Assembly: GCA_965246905.1 (NCBI GenBank)
Contig: CBDFFZ010000032.1
Span: 1-64,000, forward strand
Length of the DNA: 64,000 nucleotides
Reading direction: 5' to 3'
Source of the DNA: UBA1952 sp965246905
Lineage (GTDB): Bacteria; Bacteroidota; Bacteroidia; Chitinophagales; Chitinophagaceae
The position numbers and the translations under genes are program-made. Shown here piece by piece: positions 35,212 to 42,981 of the stretch; the stretch's first letter is position 1, and each line of letters begins with the position of its first letter. Under the pieces are notes generated by a model, which worked only from the letters and a program-made list of their open reading frames with translations, searched no databases and had not been told where the DNA came from.

Positions 35212-35237
35212 TTAGTATGCTCCACCATTGAAATTCT

Positions 35238-35459
35238 ATGATGACCCCACAACACATCCGTGCCGTTTGGATAAAAATTGCCTTTCCGTTTGGCATTGCA
35301 CTATTCCTGTTGGTTATCGGGTTAGTGCTCCGCTCTGTAGGTAGTCATGCGCTTGCCACGCCAGGAGCTTTCCTCTGCCTCGGCGGTTTAGCAGGCATGC
35401 TTCTTTTCGCTATGAAAGCTATCCAGTTTCTCATTTTCCTGCGCAATAATAAGCCGTGA
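35238..35459 (+). CDS. small membrane protein, unknown function
   Basis: 73 residues with two transmembrane segments (about 12-29 and 43-66) and a short basic N-terminus. The turn between them reads RSVGSHALATPGA. No family is recognised; it resembles the GldL-like or PspC-sized Bacteroidota membrane peptides only in layout. It sits 26 bases after the ATPase gene and 3 bases before arfB, so it is probably co-transcribed, which is the main support for it being real. Confidence 0.7.
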   Translation: MMTPQHIRAVWIKIAFPFGIALFLLVIGLVLRSVGSHALATPGAFLCLGGLAGMLLFAMKAIQFLIFLRNNKP

Positions 35460-35462
35460 TTT

Positions 35463-35852
35463 ATGAGCCTGGCCATTGAAGTGTTTTACCGCACCGCTCG
35501 CAGCGGCGGCAAGGGCGGACAAAATGTAAATAAGGTAGAAACATTGGCCGAAGCCTGGTGGCATATAGCGGGCTCAAGGCTTTATAGCGAGGAAGATAAA
35601 GAGCGCATTGCGGATAAGCTGCAAAGCCGCATAAACAAAGATGGATATCTGCTGGTAAAAAGTAGTGAGACCCGCTCGCAGCTTGAAAACAAAGGCATTG
35701 CGCTGAAAAAAATGGAGGCGCTTATTGCCCAAAGCCTCTTAAAGCCTAAAAAGCGCAAGCCTTCAAAACCATCAAAAGCAGCTGTAGAGCGCCGCCTCGA
35801 AAGTAAACGGAAAGAAGCCGATAAGAAAGAAGCACGGCGGAGGGATTGGTAA
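35463..35852 (+). CDS. arfB: alternative ribosome-rescue peptidyl-tRNA hydrolase ArfB
   Basis: Releases peptides from ribosomes stalled without a stop codon. 129 residues; the catalytic GGQ is in ARSGGKGGQNVNKVETLAE at about 12-30, where most ArfB proteins have S-S-G-P-G-G-Q, so the preceding residues differ (SGGKGGQ). The C-terminal tail is long and basic (KPKKRKPSKPSKAAVERRLE onwards), as needed to occupy the mRNA entry channel. It lacks the codon-recognition domains of RF1/RF2. It starts 3 bases after the small membrane protein gene. Confidence 0.93.
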   Translation: MSLAIEVFYRTARSGGKGGQNVNKVETLAEAWWHIAGSRLYSEEDKERIADKLQSRINKDGYLLVKSSETRSQLENKGIALKKMEALIAQSLLKPKKRKPSKPSKAAVERRLESKRKEADKKEARRRDW

Positions 35853-35854
35853 AA

Positions 35855-36943
35855 TTAGCGCGCATCAAAATCCACCACCACCCGCTCTGTGGTAGGATGG
35901 CTCTGGCAGGTTAGCACAAAGCCTTTGGCCACCTCATCCGGCTCAAGCGCGTAGTTCACTTCCATATCAACCGAGCCTTCAGTGATCTTAGCCCTACAGG
36001 TGCTGCAAACGCCGCCTTTGCAGGCATAAGGCAGGTCAGCGCCGTGAGCCAGCGCAGCATCGAGAATATTATCGCCGTTGTAGGCCAGCTCCAGCTCAAA
36101 AGTTACGCCGTCGAGGCGGATGCTTACCTTGCTCACCGGCCCCGTTGCAGCTGCATGTGCTTCCTGCCATTCCTTGTGTTGCTTTTTAGGCTGATCGGGA
36201 GAGGAGAAAAGCTCCAAGTGAATATTAGCCGTTGGCATACCCTGAGCCATCAATTGCTCCCGCACCGACAAGATCATTTCTTCCGGCCCGCACAAAAACA
36301 CTTCGTCCATGCTTTTCAGATCAATCAGCGTAAGGGCAAAATCACTGCACTTCCGGGCATCGATTCGCCCGTTAAAAAGCGGCACATCCATCAGCTCGCG
36401 GCTTAATACATGATATACACGCAGCCGGTTCATAAACCGGTTCTTCAGTCCTTCGATTGCTTCGCGGAAGATGATCGTATTGCGGTTCTTATTGCCATAT
36501 ACCAGTGTAAAGCTGCTGCCCGCCTCAGTTTCCAGCAGGTGCCGCATGATGCTCATTACGGGAGTAATGCCGCTGCCAGACACAAAAGCAAGGTAATTTC
36601 TTGCGCTGTTTTCACTTTGCTTTGCAGCAAAATTTCCCATCGGCGGCATTACTTCCAACACCTCGCCGGTATGCAGCGCACGATTTGCATAGCCTGAAAA
36701 CCTGCCTTCCGTAACAGCCTTTATCGCTACACGAAGTTCGCCCTGTGATGGGCTGCTGCAAATAGAATAAGACCGGCGAACCTCTGCGCCCTCGAGCTGT
36801 CGGCGAAAAGTAAGATATTGCCCCGGCTTAAAAACGAACAGATCCTGCAAATGCTCCGGAACCTCGAGCGCTACAGATACACAATCCGCTGTTTCGGAGC
36901 GTACATCGGTTACTTTCAGTTCATAAAAACGGGGTGCAGACAT
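35855..36943 (-). CDS. PaaE-type NAD(P)H:2Fe-2S oxidoreductase
   Basis: 362 residues: an FAD-binding ferredoxin reductase domain (about 1-110, RRSYSICSSP), an NAD-binding domain (about 112-235, YLAFVSGSGITPVMSIM, DEVFLCGPEEMI) and a C-terminal plant-type 2Fe-2S ferredoxin domain with ligands in ACKGGVCSTCRAKI and a final Cys in VLTCQSHP. This layout is that of PaaE/PaaK, which feeds electrons to phenylacetyl-CoA epoxidase, but no other paa gene is adjacent, so the partner oxygenase is unknown. The ATG at 36943 is preferred to a TTG two codons earlier. It converges on arfB with a 2-base gap. Confidence 0.92.
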   Translation of the reverse strand: MSAPRFYELKVTDVRSETADCVSVALEVPEHLQDLFVFKPGQYLTFRRQLEGAEVRRSYSICSSPSQGELRVAIKAVTEGRFSGYANRALHTGEVLEVMPPMGNFAAKQSENSARNYLAFVSGSGITPVMSIMRHLLETEAGSSFTLVYGNKNRNTIIFREAIEGLKNRFMNRLRVYHVLSRELMDVPLFNGRIDARKCSDFALTLIDLKSMDEVFLCGPEEMILSVREQLMAQGMPTANIHLELFSSPDQPKKQHKEWQEAHAAATGPVSKVSIRLDGVTFELELAYNGDNILDAALAHGADLPYACKGGVCSTCRAKITEGSVDMEVNYALEPDEVAKGFVLTCQSHPTTERVVVDFDAR

Positions 36944-37006
36944 GGGCAATCAGGATTTGACGCCGCAAGTTAGCAAGAAATATTTTTGGGGTGGGATTAA
37001 GCAGGT

Positions 37007-37076
37007 GAATTGCTATTATGCAGTAGTGGCGTTGGCACCGTTGATCCGATTGCTGCTATTGAGCTTTCCTGTGGCT
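37007..37076. repeat. dispersed intergenic repeat, copy 4 of 4 (short form)
   Basis: About 70 bp between the divergent PaaE-like and sirtuin genes. It shares GAATTGCTA, GTGGCGTTGGCACCGTT, ATTGCTGCTATTGAGCTTTC and a GTG-containing end with 23732-23800. The minus-strand frame reads NGANATTA then stop, and a stop just upstream leaves no room for a start. Confidence 0.7.
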
Positions 37077-37186
37077 TAAATAAAAGGATTAAGATGAGTT
37101 GCCTGCTACAGTAAATTTGATGCATGGATATTACTCCCATCTTTGTCTTACGATTTTTGTCTCTTTATTTTATATAATTTACAACA

Positions 37187-37918
37187 ATGAGCAAGCCTGT
37201 ATTAGTAGTACTAACCGGCGCAGGCATATCTGCAGAAAGCGGACTGCGTACTTTCCGCGACAGCGATGGGCTTTGGGAAGGCTATAATGTGGAAGACGTA
37301 GCTACCCCGCGCGCCTTTGCCCGTAATCCTGAGTTGGTACTACGCTTTTATAATGAGCGCCGCAAAAATGTGCAGGAGGTACAGCCAAACAAAGCGCATA
37401 AAATCCTTGCAGATTTAGAGCATTATTTTGACGTACGCATCATCACCCAGAATATTGACGACCTCCATGAGCGTGCCGGCTCTACATCTGTGCTGCATCT
37501 TCATGGAGAAATTTTAAAGATGCGGAGTGTATATGATGAGGAAAGAATCTACCCGGTAACCGGAGAAATACACATTGGTGATACCGATGATAAAGGCCAT
37601 CAGCTACGTCCTGCTATTGTTTGGTTTGAAGAGGCGGTGCCTGCTATTGAAGAAGCGGCAACCCTGATGCAGGATATGGATTATTTCCTGCTTATAGGTA
37701 CCTCATTAGTTGTATATCCTGCGGCTGGGCTGATGGATTTTGTGCCTCCTTTTGTGCCTAAATATGTAGTGGATAAAATCATTCCGCCAGTGAGCAGGTA
37801 TAAGCAGGTAATACCAGTGGCAAAGCCCGCAACAGAAGGGGTAGCAGATGTGGCAAAGGATTTACTAAAAAATATCGGTGTGCCGGAAGAAAAAATAGCT
37901 GCTATCCTTCGAGGCTAA
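37187..37918 (+). CDS. sirtuin (Sir2/CobB-like NAD-dependent protein deacylase) lacking zinc cysteines
   Basis: 243 residues. The NAD-binding core is intact: VLTGAGISAESGLRTFRDSDGLW near 8, TQNIDDLHERAG near 95, the catalytic His in VLHLHGEI near 112, RPAIVWFEE near 143 and LLIGTSLVVYPAAG near 170. The small zinc module should have two Cys pairs between the catalytic His and RPAIVWFE; here it reads KMRSVYDEERIYPVTGEIH with no Cys at all. The protein may be a desuccinylase/deacetylase with a metal-free module. It overlaps the convergent ftsY by 17 bases. Confidence 0.92.
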   Translation: MSKPVLVVLTGAGISAESGLRTFRDSDGLWEGYNVEDVATPRAFARNPELVLRFYNERRKNVQEVQPNKAHKILADLEHYFDVRIITQNIDDLHERAGSTSVLHLHGEILKMRSVYDEERIYPVTGEIHIGDTDDKGHQLRPAIVWFEEAVPAIEEAATLMQDMDYFLLIGTSLVVYPAAGLMDFVPPFVPKYVVDKIIPPVSRYKQVIPVAKPATEGVADVAKDLLKNIGVPEEKIAAILRG

Positions 37919-38879
37919 ACAGCGTATCCACAAACTCCGCCTTATTGAAAACCTGCAGATCTTCCATCTTTTCGCCCACGCCGATATACTTTACCGGTAT
38001 CCGGAACTGATTGGCAATTGCCAGCACTACACCGCCTTTTGCCGTGCCATCAAGCTTGGTAATGGCTATGGAGGTAACATCGGTAGCAGCCGTAAACTGC
38101 TTAGCCTGCTCAATGGCGTTCTGCCCGGTGCTGCCATCGAGCACCAGCATTACCTCATGCGGCGCATCAGGCATTTTCTTGGTAATTACGCGGCGTATCT
38201 TACTTAGTTCTTCCATCAGGTAAGCCTTGTTATGAAGCCTGCCGGCAGTATCGATGATCACAACATCTACGTCTTTTGCCATCGCACTCTGCACAGCATC
38301 AAAAGCAACAGAGCTTGGGTCCGACCCCATTTCCTTTTTTACGATTGGTACGCCAACGCGCTCGCTCCAGATGGTGAGCTGATCTACAGCTGCCGCGCGG
38401 AAAGTATCAGCTGCGCCCATCATTACGCTTTTACCTGCCTTCTTAAAGTTATAAGCCAGCTTGCCGATGGTAGTTGTCTTGCCAACTCCATTCACCCCTA
38501 CTACAAGAATGACATAAGGCTTTTTTCCTGCCGGAATATCAAAAGTTTCAAATTCATTTGAGGATGCAGAAGTGAGCATGCCCATCATCTCTTCCTGGAG
38601 TATCCGGTTGAGCTCCGATGTGCCTACAAATTTATCTTTGGCTACGCGCTCTTCTATTCTTTTAATGATTGCAACGGTAGTATCCAGCCCAACATCCGCG
38701 CTGATCAAGGCATTTTCCACCTCATCGAGCACTTCCTCATCCACCTTATCTTTTCCTGCAATCGCTTTGGTGATCTTGGAGAAGAAGCCTTCCTTCGTTT
38801 TTTTAAGCCCCTCATCCAGCGCTTCTTTCTGCTCCTGCTGTTCTTTGTTGCGTTTGAAGAGTTTATCGAATAAGCCCAT
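37902..38879 (-). CDS. ftsY: signal recognition particle receptor FtsY
   Basis: The GTPase that docks SRP-ribosome complexes at the membrane. 325 residues: short charged N-terminus (FDKLFKRNKEQQEQKEALDE), N domain (about 35-115), then the G domain with G1 VVGVNGVGKTTTIGKLA near 130, DTFRAAAVDQL near 160, DTAGR near 212 and TKLDGTAKGG near 275. It lacks the long acidic A domain of E. coli. A perfect -7 element lies 48 bases upstream. The stop overlaps the convergent sirtuin gene. Confidence 0.96.
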   Translation of the reverse strand: MGLFDKLFKRNKEQQEQKEALDEGLKKTKEGFFSKITKAIAGKDKVDEEVLDEVENALISADVGLDTTVAIIKRIEERVAKDKFVGTSELNRILQEEMMGMLTSASSNEFETFDIPAGKKPYVILVVGVNGVGKTTTIGKLAYNFKKAGKSVMMGAADTFRAAAVDQLTIWSERVGVPIVKKEMGSDPSSVAFDAVQSAMAKDVDVVIIDTAGRLHNKAYLMEELSKIRRVITKKMPDAPHEVMLVLDGSTGQNAIEQAKQFTAATDVTSIAITKLDGTAKGGVVLAIANQFRIPVKYIGVGEKMEDLQVFNKAEFVDTLFSLEG

Positions 38880-38926
38880 GATGGTACTGCGATTGATTAA
38901 TAGCCTTAGCTCCTGCTAAAGCGGCA

Positions 38927-38934
38927 CAAAGGTA
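38927..38934 (-). promoter_or_regulatory. -7 promoter element of ftsY
   Basis: The minus strand reads TACCTTTG (TAnnTTTG), 47 bases before the ATG. It lies in the 87-base gap between polX and ftsY. Confidence 0.5.
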
Positions 38935-38966
38935 GTGGATAAAATAAGTTGTATGATATGGCCTGC

Positions 38967-40655
38967 TCAACGCTTATAGCGTGAGGTTTCCAGGAATGCT
39001 TCAAACTCCGCAAGCGAATAAGAGCTGAGGTTATTCTTAGCCGTAAGCCCGCCTTTCTGCGCGGCCAACACTCCGTAGCGTAGGTCGTCTATACCAGCTA
39101 TAGAATGCGCATCCGGGTTTATGGAGAGCAAAACTCCGCATTCAAGCGCGTTTTGTATCCACGTCCAGTCCATATCGAGGCGGCGGGGATTTGCATTTAT
39201 TTCTATTACTACTTGATGTGCTGCACATGCTTCAATGATTTTTTTATGATCAACAGGATAGCCGGGGCGGCGAAGCAGCAGCCTGCCGGTCATGTGCCCC
39301 AAAATAGTCGTGTATGGGTTGGCAATGGCTTTCAATAATCGTTTCATTGCCTTGGCCTCGTCCATTTTCAGGGTACTGTGTACCGAGGTGATAACGAGAT
39401 CAAAAGAAGACAGCACTTGATCATTATAATCAAGGCTTCCATCAGAAAGAATATCTGCTTCAATACTTTTAAAAATTTTAAATGGCGCGAGCTGCTCATT
39501 CAATTGCTCTATTTCGCGGTGCTGTAGTAACACGCGATCCGGATAAAGGCCTTTAGCATATTGAGCAGCCTGCGAGTGGTCGGAGATAACCATGTACTCC
39601 AAGCCTTTATCCCGCGCAGCGGTAGCCATTTGTAGCAGGGTTGCGCCGCCGTCACTGTAATGAGAATGGCAGTGGATAAGCCCCTTTATGTCTTCCGGCA
39701 CTATGAGCTTTGGTAAAGAGCGGTTTGCGGCTTTTGCAATCCATTCACCATTCGTACGCAGTGGCGGAGGAATAAATGATAATGCTGCGTTTTCAAAAAT
39801 AGCCTCCTCGGAGGCAGCGTTGGCTAATGCACTATCATCTTTAAAATAAGCCAAAAATGCAGGCGTGCCTGTAGTCCGGAAATGCGCTTGAACGAGGTCC
39901 TCCTTTTTGCAATGGCAGATGCACAATTGTGGCCAGCCATCCGGATTGAAGGATAATATTTCTGCCGTTGGCGGATAATTTTCCGGGCGCGATCCTACAA
40001 ATTCCGCACCTTTATTTAATTGGAGCCATTCCTTCAGCGATTCGAGGGGAGCATCGGTCAAGAGCTCCAGCTTATTCAATACATCTTCCTGCCTGCGTAA
40101 GGCGCCTGTACTGTAAAAATGAAAATCCTGGAAAGCGGTGCCCAGGGCATCTAATAGCTCAGCAGCCATTGCATCTACCTTCGACCACATAAAATAGCCG
40201 AGGTTCTTTTTGTAGAATTCAATAGCTTCCGCAATGCCTTCCTCTGTTTTGGCACCGAATCCTTTAATTGGCGCTATTCTTTTTTCCCGCGCAGCAAGCT
40301 CAAATTCTTCAATAGTATTTATGCCCAGTGCCCGCCAGATCATCCCGATCTTTTTAGCGCTCAAGCCGGCAACTTTCAGCAGATCCAATATCCCCGGCGG
40401 CATGCTGTCGCTTACTTTTTGTAAAGCGTTTATGTGGCCTATTCTTTGCAGCTCGCGTACTTTCTCTCCAATTGCCTGGCCAATTCCTGGTATCTGGTAA
40501 AGCGCATCATTATCCAGCCCAAACAGCTTGGCCGGCCATGCGGCAATCGTTTCTGCAGCATTGGTATAGGATTTTATTTTGAATGGATTTTCGCCCTGTA
40601 CTTCCAGCAGGTCTGCAAGCAGCGCAAAGTGCAGCGCAATTTCTTTGTTGGTCAT
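38967..40655 (-). CDS. PolX-like protein: HhH plus PHP phosphoesterase, polymerase site degenerate
   Basis: 562 residues with the domain order of bacterial DNA polymerase X: helix-hairpin-helix region (about 1-140, YQIPGIGQAIGEKVRELQ, IKGFGAKTEEGI), Pol X palm region (about 150-300) and C-terminal PHP domain (about 325-560). The palm motif GSxRR...DxD reads TGALRRQEDVLNKLELLTD, so both metal-binding Asp are replaced and polymerase activity is unlikely. The PHP ligands look complete: IHCHSHYSDGG, ISDHSQ, SIEADILSDG, TSVHST, ILGHMTGR and NPDAHS. It is probably a 3'-5' exonuclease or phosphodiesterase. A perfect -7 element lies 8 bases upstream of the ATG. Confidence 0.9.
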   Translation of the reverse strand: MTNKEIALHFALLADLLEVQGENPFKIKSYTNAAETIAAWPAKLFGLDNDALYQIPGIGQAIGEKVRELQRIGHINALQKVSDSMPPGILDLLKVAGLSAKKIGMIWRALGINTIEEFELAAREKRIAPIKGFGAKTEEGIAEAIEFYKKNLGYFMWSKVDAMAAELLDALGTAFQDFHFYSTGALRRQEDVLNKLELLTDAPLESLKEWLQLNKGAEFVGSRPENYPPTAEILSFNPDGWPQLCICHCKKEDLVQAHFRTTGTPAFLAYFKDDSALANAASEEAIFENAALSFIPPPLRTNGEWIAKAANRSLPKLIVPEDIKGLIHCHSHYSDGGATLLQMATAARDKGLEYMVISDHSQAAQYAKGLYPDRVLLQHREIEQLNEQLAPFKIFKSIEADILSDGSLDYNDQVLSSFDLVITSVHSTLKMDEAKAMKRLLKAIANPYTTILGHMTGRLLLRRPGYPVDHKKIIEACAAHQVVIEINANPRRLDMDWTWIQNALECGVLLSINPDAHSIAGIDDLRYGVLAAQKGGLTAKNNLSSYSLAEFEAFLETSRYKR

Positions 40656-40663
40656 GATTGGGT

Positions 40664-40671
40664 CAAAGATA
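40664..40671 (-). promoter_or_regulatory. -7 promoter element of the polX-like gene
   Basis: The minus strand reads TATCTTTG (TAnnTTTG). Eight bases separate it from the ATG, predicting a leaderless or near-leaderless mRNA. Confidence 0.5.
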
Positions 40672-40880
40672 AGGTAGGGTAGTATGCGTTAATAAGGCCC
40701 TTTGCCGATAACAATTGCGTAAGCAATACGCTATCAGGCATAGCGTTATTTAGTTGATAAGGTGATAGAGCTGAAGTCAGTGATCTGAATGATAAGCGAT
40801 CTCTTTTCTCTTAAATTTTGTGACTCAGAATGTAACCATCACCTTTTTTGTCCGTCTCATAATTATTCAGCGCAGCTTCT

Positions 40881-40888
40881 TATTTTTG
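40881..40888 (+). promoter_or_regulatory. -7 promoter element of gmhA-gmhB
   Basis: TATTTTTG (TAnnTTTG), seven bases before the gmhA ATG, again leaving almost no leader. The rest of the 240-base gap between the divergent polX-like and gmhA genes holds nothing else I can name. Confidence 0.5.
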
Positions 40889-40895
40889 GCACCTC

Positions 40896-41474
40896 ATGAA
40901 TACGCACCAGATTACCTCAATCATAGAAAGCTCTATTGCCGTTAAGCAACAGATATTACAAGACGAAAGCCTGCTCGCTACAATTGGAGCAGCTAAGGAA
41001 GCGGTGAGGGCAGCATTTGCCGCAGGCGGGAAAGTGTTGTTTTGCGGTAATGGCGGCAGTGCGGCAGATGCACAGCACCTCTCGGCAGAATTCAGCGGGC
41101 GTTTTTATAATGACCGCAATCCACTTCCTTCTGAAGCACTGCACTGTAACACCTCTTACCTCACCGCTGTTGCCAATGATTATGGCTACGATGTCGTTTA
41201 TAGCAGAATAGTAAAAGGCATGGGCCGGAAGGGCGATGTTTTAGTAAGCCTCAGCACCTCCGGCAATTCGTTGAATATTCTGAATGCCATGGAGCAGGCG
41301 CGCAGCCTTGGCATGATAAATATTGCATTTACCGGTGAAACCGGTGGTAAAATGAGAGAGTGGGCAGATATACTGATTAATGTGCCGAGTATTGATACAC
41401 CACGTATCCAGGAATCGCACATCATGATCGGGCACATTATCTGCCAGCTTGTGGAAGCAGAATTGTTTAATTAA
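40896..41474 (+). CDS. gmhA: phosphoheptose isomerase (SIS domain)
   Basis: Converts sedoheptulose 7-phosphate to D-glycero-D-manno-heptose 7-phosphate for LPS core or S-layer heptose. 192 residues: the phosphosugar-binding loop GNGGSAADAQHLSAEFSGRF lies near 51, the second SIS strand VLVSLSTSGNSLNILNAM near 110, and the metal/active-site tail TPRIQESHIMIGHIICQLVE near 168. The gene is complete, 15 bases before gmhB, so the two form an operon. Confidence 0.93.
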   Translation: MNTHQITSIIESSIAVKQQILQDESLLATIGAAKEAVRAAFAAGGKVLFCGNGGSAADAQHLSAEFSGRFYNDRNPLPSEALHCNTSYLTAVANDYGYDVVYSRIVKGMGRKGDVLVSLSTSGNSLNILNAMEQARSLGMINIAFTGETGGKMREWADILINVPSIDTPRIQESHIMIGHIICQLVEAELFN

Positions 41475-41489
41475 AAAAGTGGACTCAAC

Positions 41490-42065
41490 ATGAATTTCGA
41501 TAGCACACCAACAATAGATAAAAGCTGGACCTTGTTTCTTGACCGGGACGGCGTTGTAAATGTGGAAAATATAGGCTCGTATATAACAGAATGGGCGGAA
41601 TTTTCATTCTGCGATGGCGTACTGCCCGCTATAAAAGAGCTTTCTGACCTTTTCGGCCGTATTGTGGTCGTTACCAACCAGCGGGGAGTTGGTCGTGGCA
41701 TTATGACGAGGGACGCCCTCAAAGAGATAAATGTAAATATGACACAGGCTATTCGTAGTGCTGGTGGCCAGCTGGATCGGATTTATGCTTGTACTGCCGT
41801 TGAGGACAGCGATCATAACCGAAAGCCCAATACCGGTATGGCGCTGCAGGCAAGAGAGGATTTTCCTGAAATTAATTTTAAGCGCAGTGTAATAGTGGGC
41901 AACAGCCTCAGTGATATGGAATTCGGTAAGCGAATGGCCATGCATACCGTTTTTCTTACTACAAAGCATCTGCCTTATGAGCTGCCCAATGATCTTATTG
42001 ATGAGCAATATGATTCGCTTAAGACCTGGGCAAAAACCTTTACAAATTCTGCTGTTTTAGATTAA
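41490..42065 (+). CDS. gmhB: D-glycero-D-manno-heptose 1,7-bisphosphate phosphatase-like HAD protein
   Basis: 191 residues of the HAD histidinol-phosphatase/GmhB group: nucleophile motif LFLDRDGVVNVE near 15, GRIVVVTNQRGVGRG near 50 (motif II), RKPNTGMALQARED near 110 (motif III Lys) and IVGNSLSDMEFGKRMAM near 133 (motif IV). The zinc-loop Cys pattern of E. coli GmhB is not present between motifs II and III. Its position right after gmhA supports the heptose pathway. Confidence 0.88.
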   Translation: MNFDSTPTIDKSWTLFLDRDGVVNVENIGSYITEWAEFSFCDGVLPAIKELSDLFGRIVVVTNQRGVGRGIMTRDALKEINVNMTQAIRSAGGQLDRIYACTAVEDSDHNRKPNTGMALQAREDFPEINFKRSVIVGNSLSDMEFGKRMAMHTVFLTTKHLPYELPNDLIDEQYDSLKTWAKTFTNSAVLD

Positions 42066-42176
42066 CATAGGTATTTGTAAACCTTAATCTTAAAAAAATG
42101 CTTTATCGGATTTGCTGTTTTCCAAACCTTTAGTACTTTTATTCATCATTCATTTTAAAAACAAAAACCAAATCAC

Positions 42177-42371
42177 ATGAAAAAGATCATTGCGCTTGTA
42201 GCTGTACTTCTCTTTGTTGCCGGCAGTGCCATGGCACAGGACGGTATGCATCATCGCCATCACCGCATGATGCGCCATCATCGTATGATGCGCCACCATC
42301 GTATGGAAAACCGCCATCACCGTATGATGCATCATGGCCATATGCACCACCGTATGCACCGCGCCCGCTAA
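42177..42371 (+). CDS. tiny secreted His/Met/Arg-rich protein
   Basis: 64 residues: a canonical signal peptide (MKKIIALVAVLLFVAGSAMA), then about 43 residues made almost only of His, Met and Arg in repeats such as HHRMMRHHRM. This composition can bind Cu, Ni or Zn (inference), as in small periplasmic metal-handling peptides, but the unit is simple enough to have arisen by repeat expansion. It has its own strong terminator 20 bases after the stop and lies between gmhB and infA, with which it shows no link. Confidence 0.8.
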   Translation: MKKIIALVAVLLFVAGSAMAQDGMHHRHHRMMRHHRMMRHHRMENRHHRMMHHGHMHHRMHRAR

Positions 42372-42391
42372 ACGCTTTTCGTAAGTTTTCT

Positions 42392-42420
42392 CAGATACCC
42401 GCTCAAAAGGCGGGTATCTG
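42392..42420 (+). terminator. rho-independent terminator after the His/Met-rich gene
   Basis: A perfect 11-bp stem CAGATACCCGC/GCGGGTATCTG with a 7-base loop, followed by CTTTT. It isolates the ribosomal operon from upstream transcription. Confidence 0.85.
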
Positions 42421-42470
42421 CTTTTAAGGAATTGTTTCAAAAAAGGATTGAGGTTTTTAAAATAAAACAT

Positions 42471-42478
42471 TACTTTTG
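42471..42478 (+). promoter_or_regulatory. promoter of the infA-rplQ ribosomal operon
   Basis: TACTTTTG (TAnnTTTG) with a TTG at 42448-42450, 20 bases upstream, as a possible -33 box. The infA ATG follows 14 bases later. Confidence 0.6.
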
Positions 42479-42492
42479 CACTCCTTTTTAAT

Positions 42493-42711
42493 ATGGCCAA
42501 GCAGTCCCTGATCAAACAAGATGGCGTAATCGTTGAAGCTCTGTCTAATGCTATGTTCCGTGTTCGCCTTGAAAACGGCCACGAAATCTTAGCAACCATC
42601 TCCGGTAAAATGCGTATGCACTACATCCGCATCCTGCCCGGCGATAAAGTAGGAGTAGAAATGAGCCCGTATGATCTGAGCCGCGGCCGGATTATCTATC
42701 GTTATAAGTAG
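42493..42711 (+). CDS. infA: translation initiation factor IF-1
   Basis: 72 residues, full length, the S1/OB-fold factor that occupies the ribosomal A site during initiation. It shows the family sequence QDGVIVEALSNAMFRVRLENG, GHEILATISGKMRMHYIRILPGD and the end DLSRGRIIYRYK. It leads the operon infA-rpmJ-rpsM-rpsK-rpsD-rpoA-rplQ. secY and the spc genes that often precede infA are not here. Confidence 0.97.
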   Translation: MAKQSLIKQDGVIVEALSNAMFRVRLENGHEILATISGKMRMHYIRILPGDKVGVEMSPYDLSRGRIIYRYK

Positions 42712-42767
42712 GTAAAAGTAACAGGCAGAATAACTTAGTATTTAATCAACGTTTTCAACTTAGCAAC

Positions 42768-42884
42768 ATGAAAGTAAGAGCCGCCATCAAAAAGCGCAGT
42801 GCCGATTGTAAGATCGTGCGCCGCAAAGGCATCCTTTACATTATAAACAAAAAAAACCCGCGCTTTAAGCAGCGCCAGGGCTAA
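42768..42884 (+). CDS. rpmJ: 50S ribosomal protein L36 (zinc-free form)
   Basis: 38 residues, starting MKVRAAIKKRSADCKIVRRK and ending NPRFKQRQG. The zinc-ribbon form has three Cys and one His; here only Cys14 remains, with Ser, Asn and Phe at the other positions, so it is the C-minus type. It lies between infA and rpsM. Confidence 0.96.
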   Translation: MKVRAAIKKRSADCKIVRRKGILYIINKKNPRFKQRQG

Positions 42885-42981
42885 AACTAATTGCTGATTT
42901 GTGATTGCCGATTTATGATTTATCGAAAATCCCCTTATCTCAAATCACATTTCAAAAAATTAAAAATCCGAAATCAAAAAT

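Noticed and set aside
35855..36943. complete phenylacetate catabolic operon suggested by the PaaE-like gene
   Set aside because: No paaABCD, paaK or paaG genes are adjacent; only a PaaH-like dehydrogenase exists 20 kb away.
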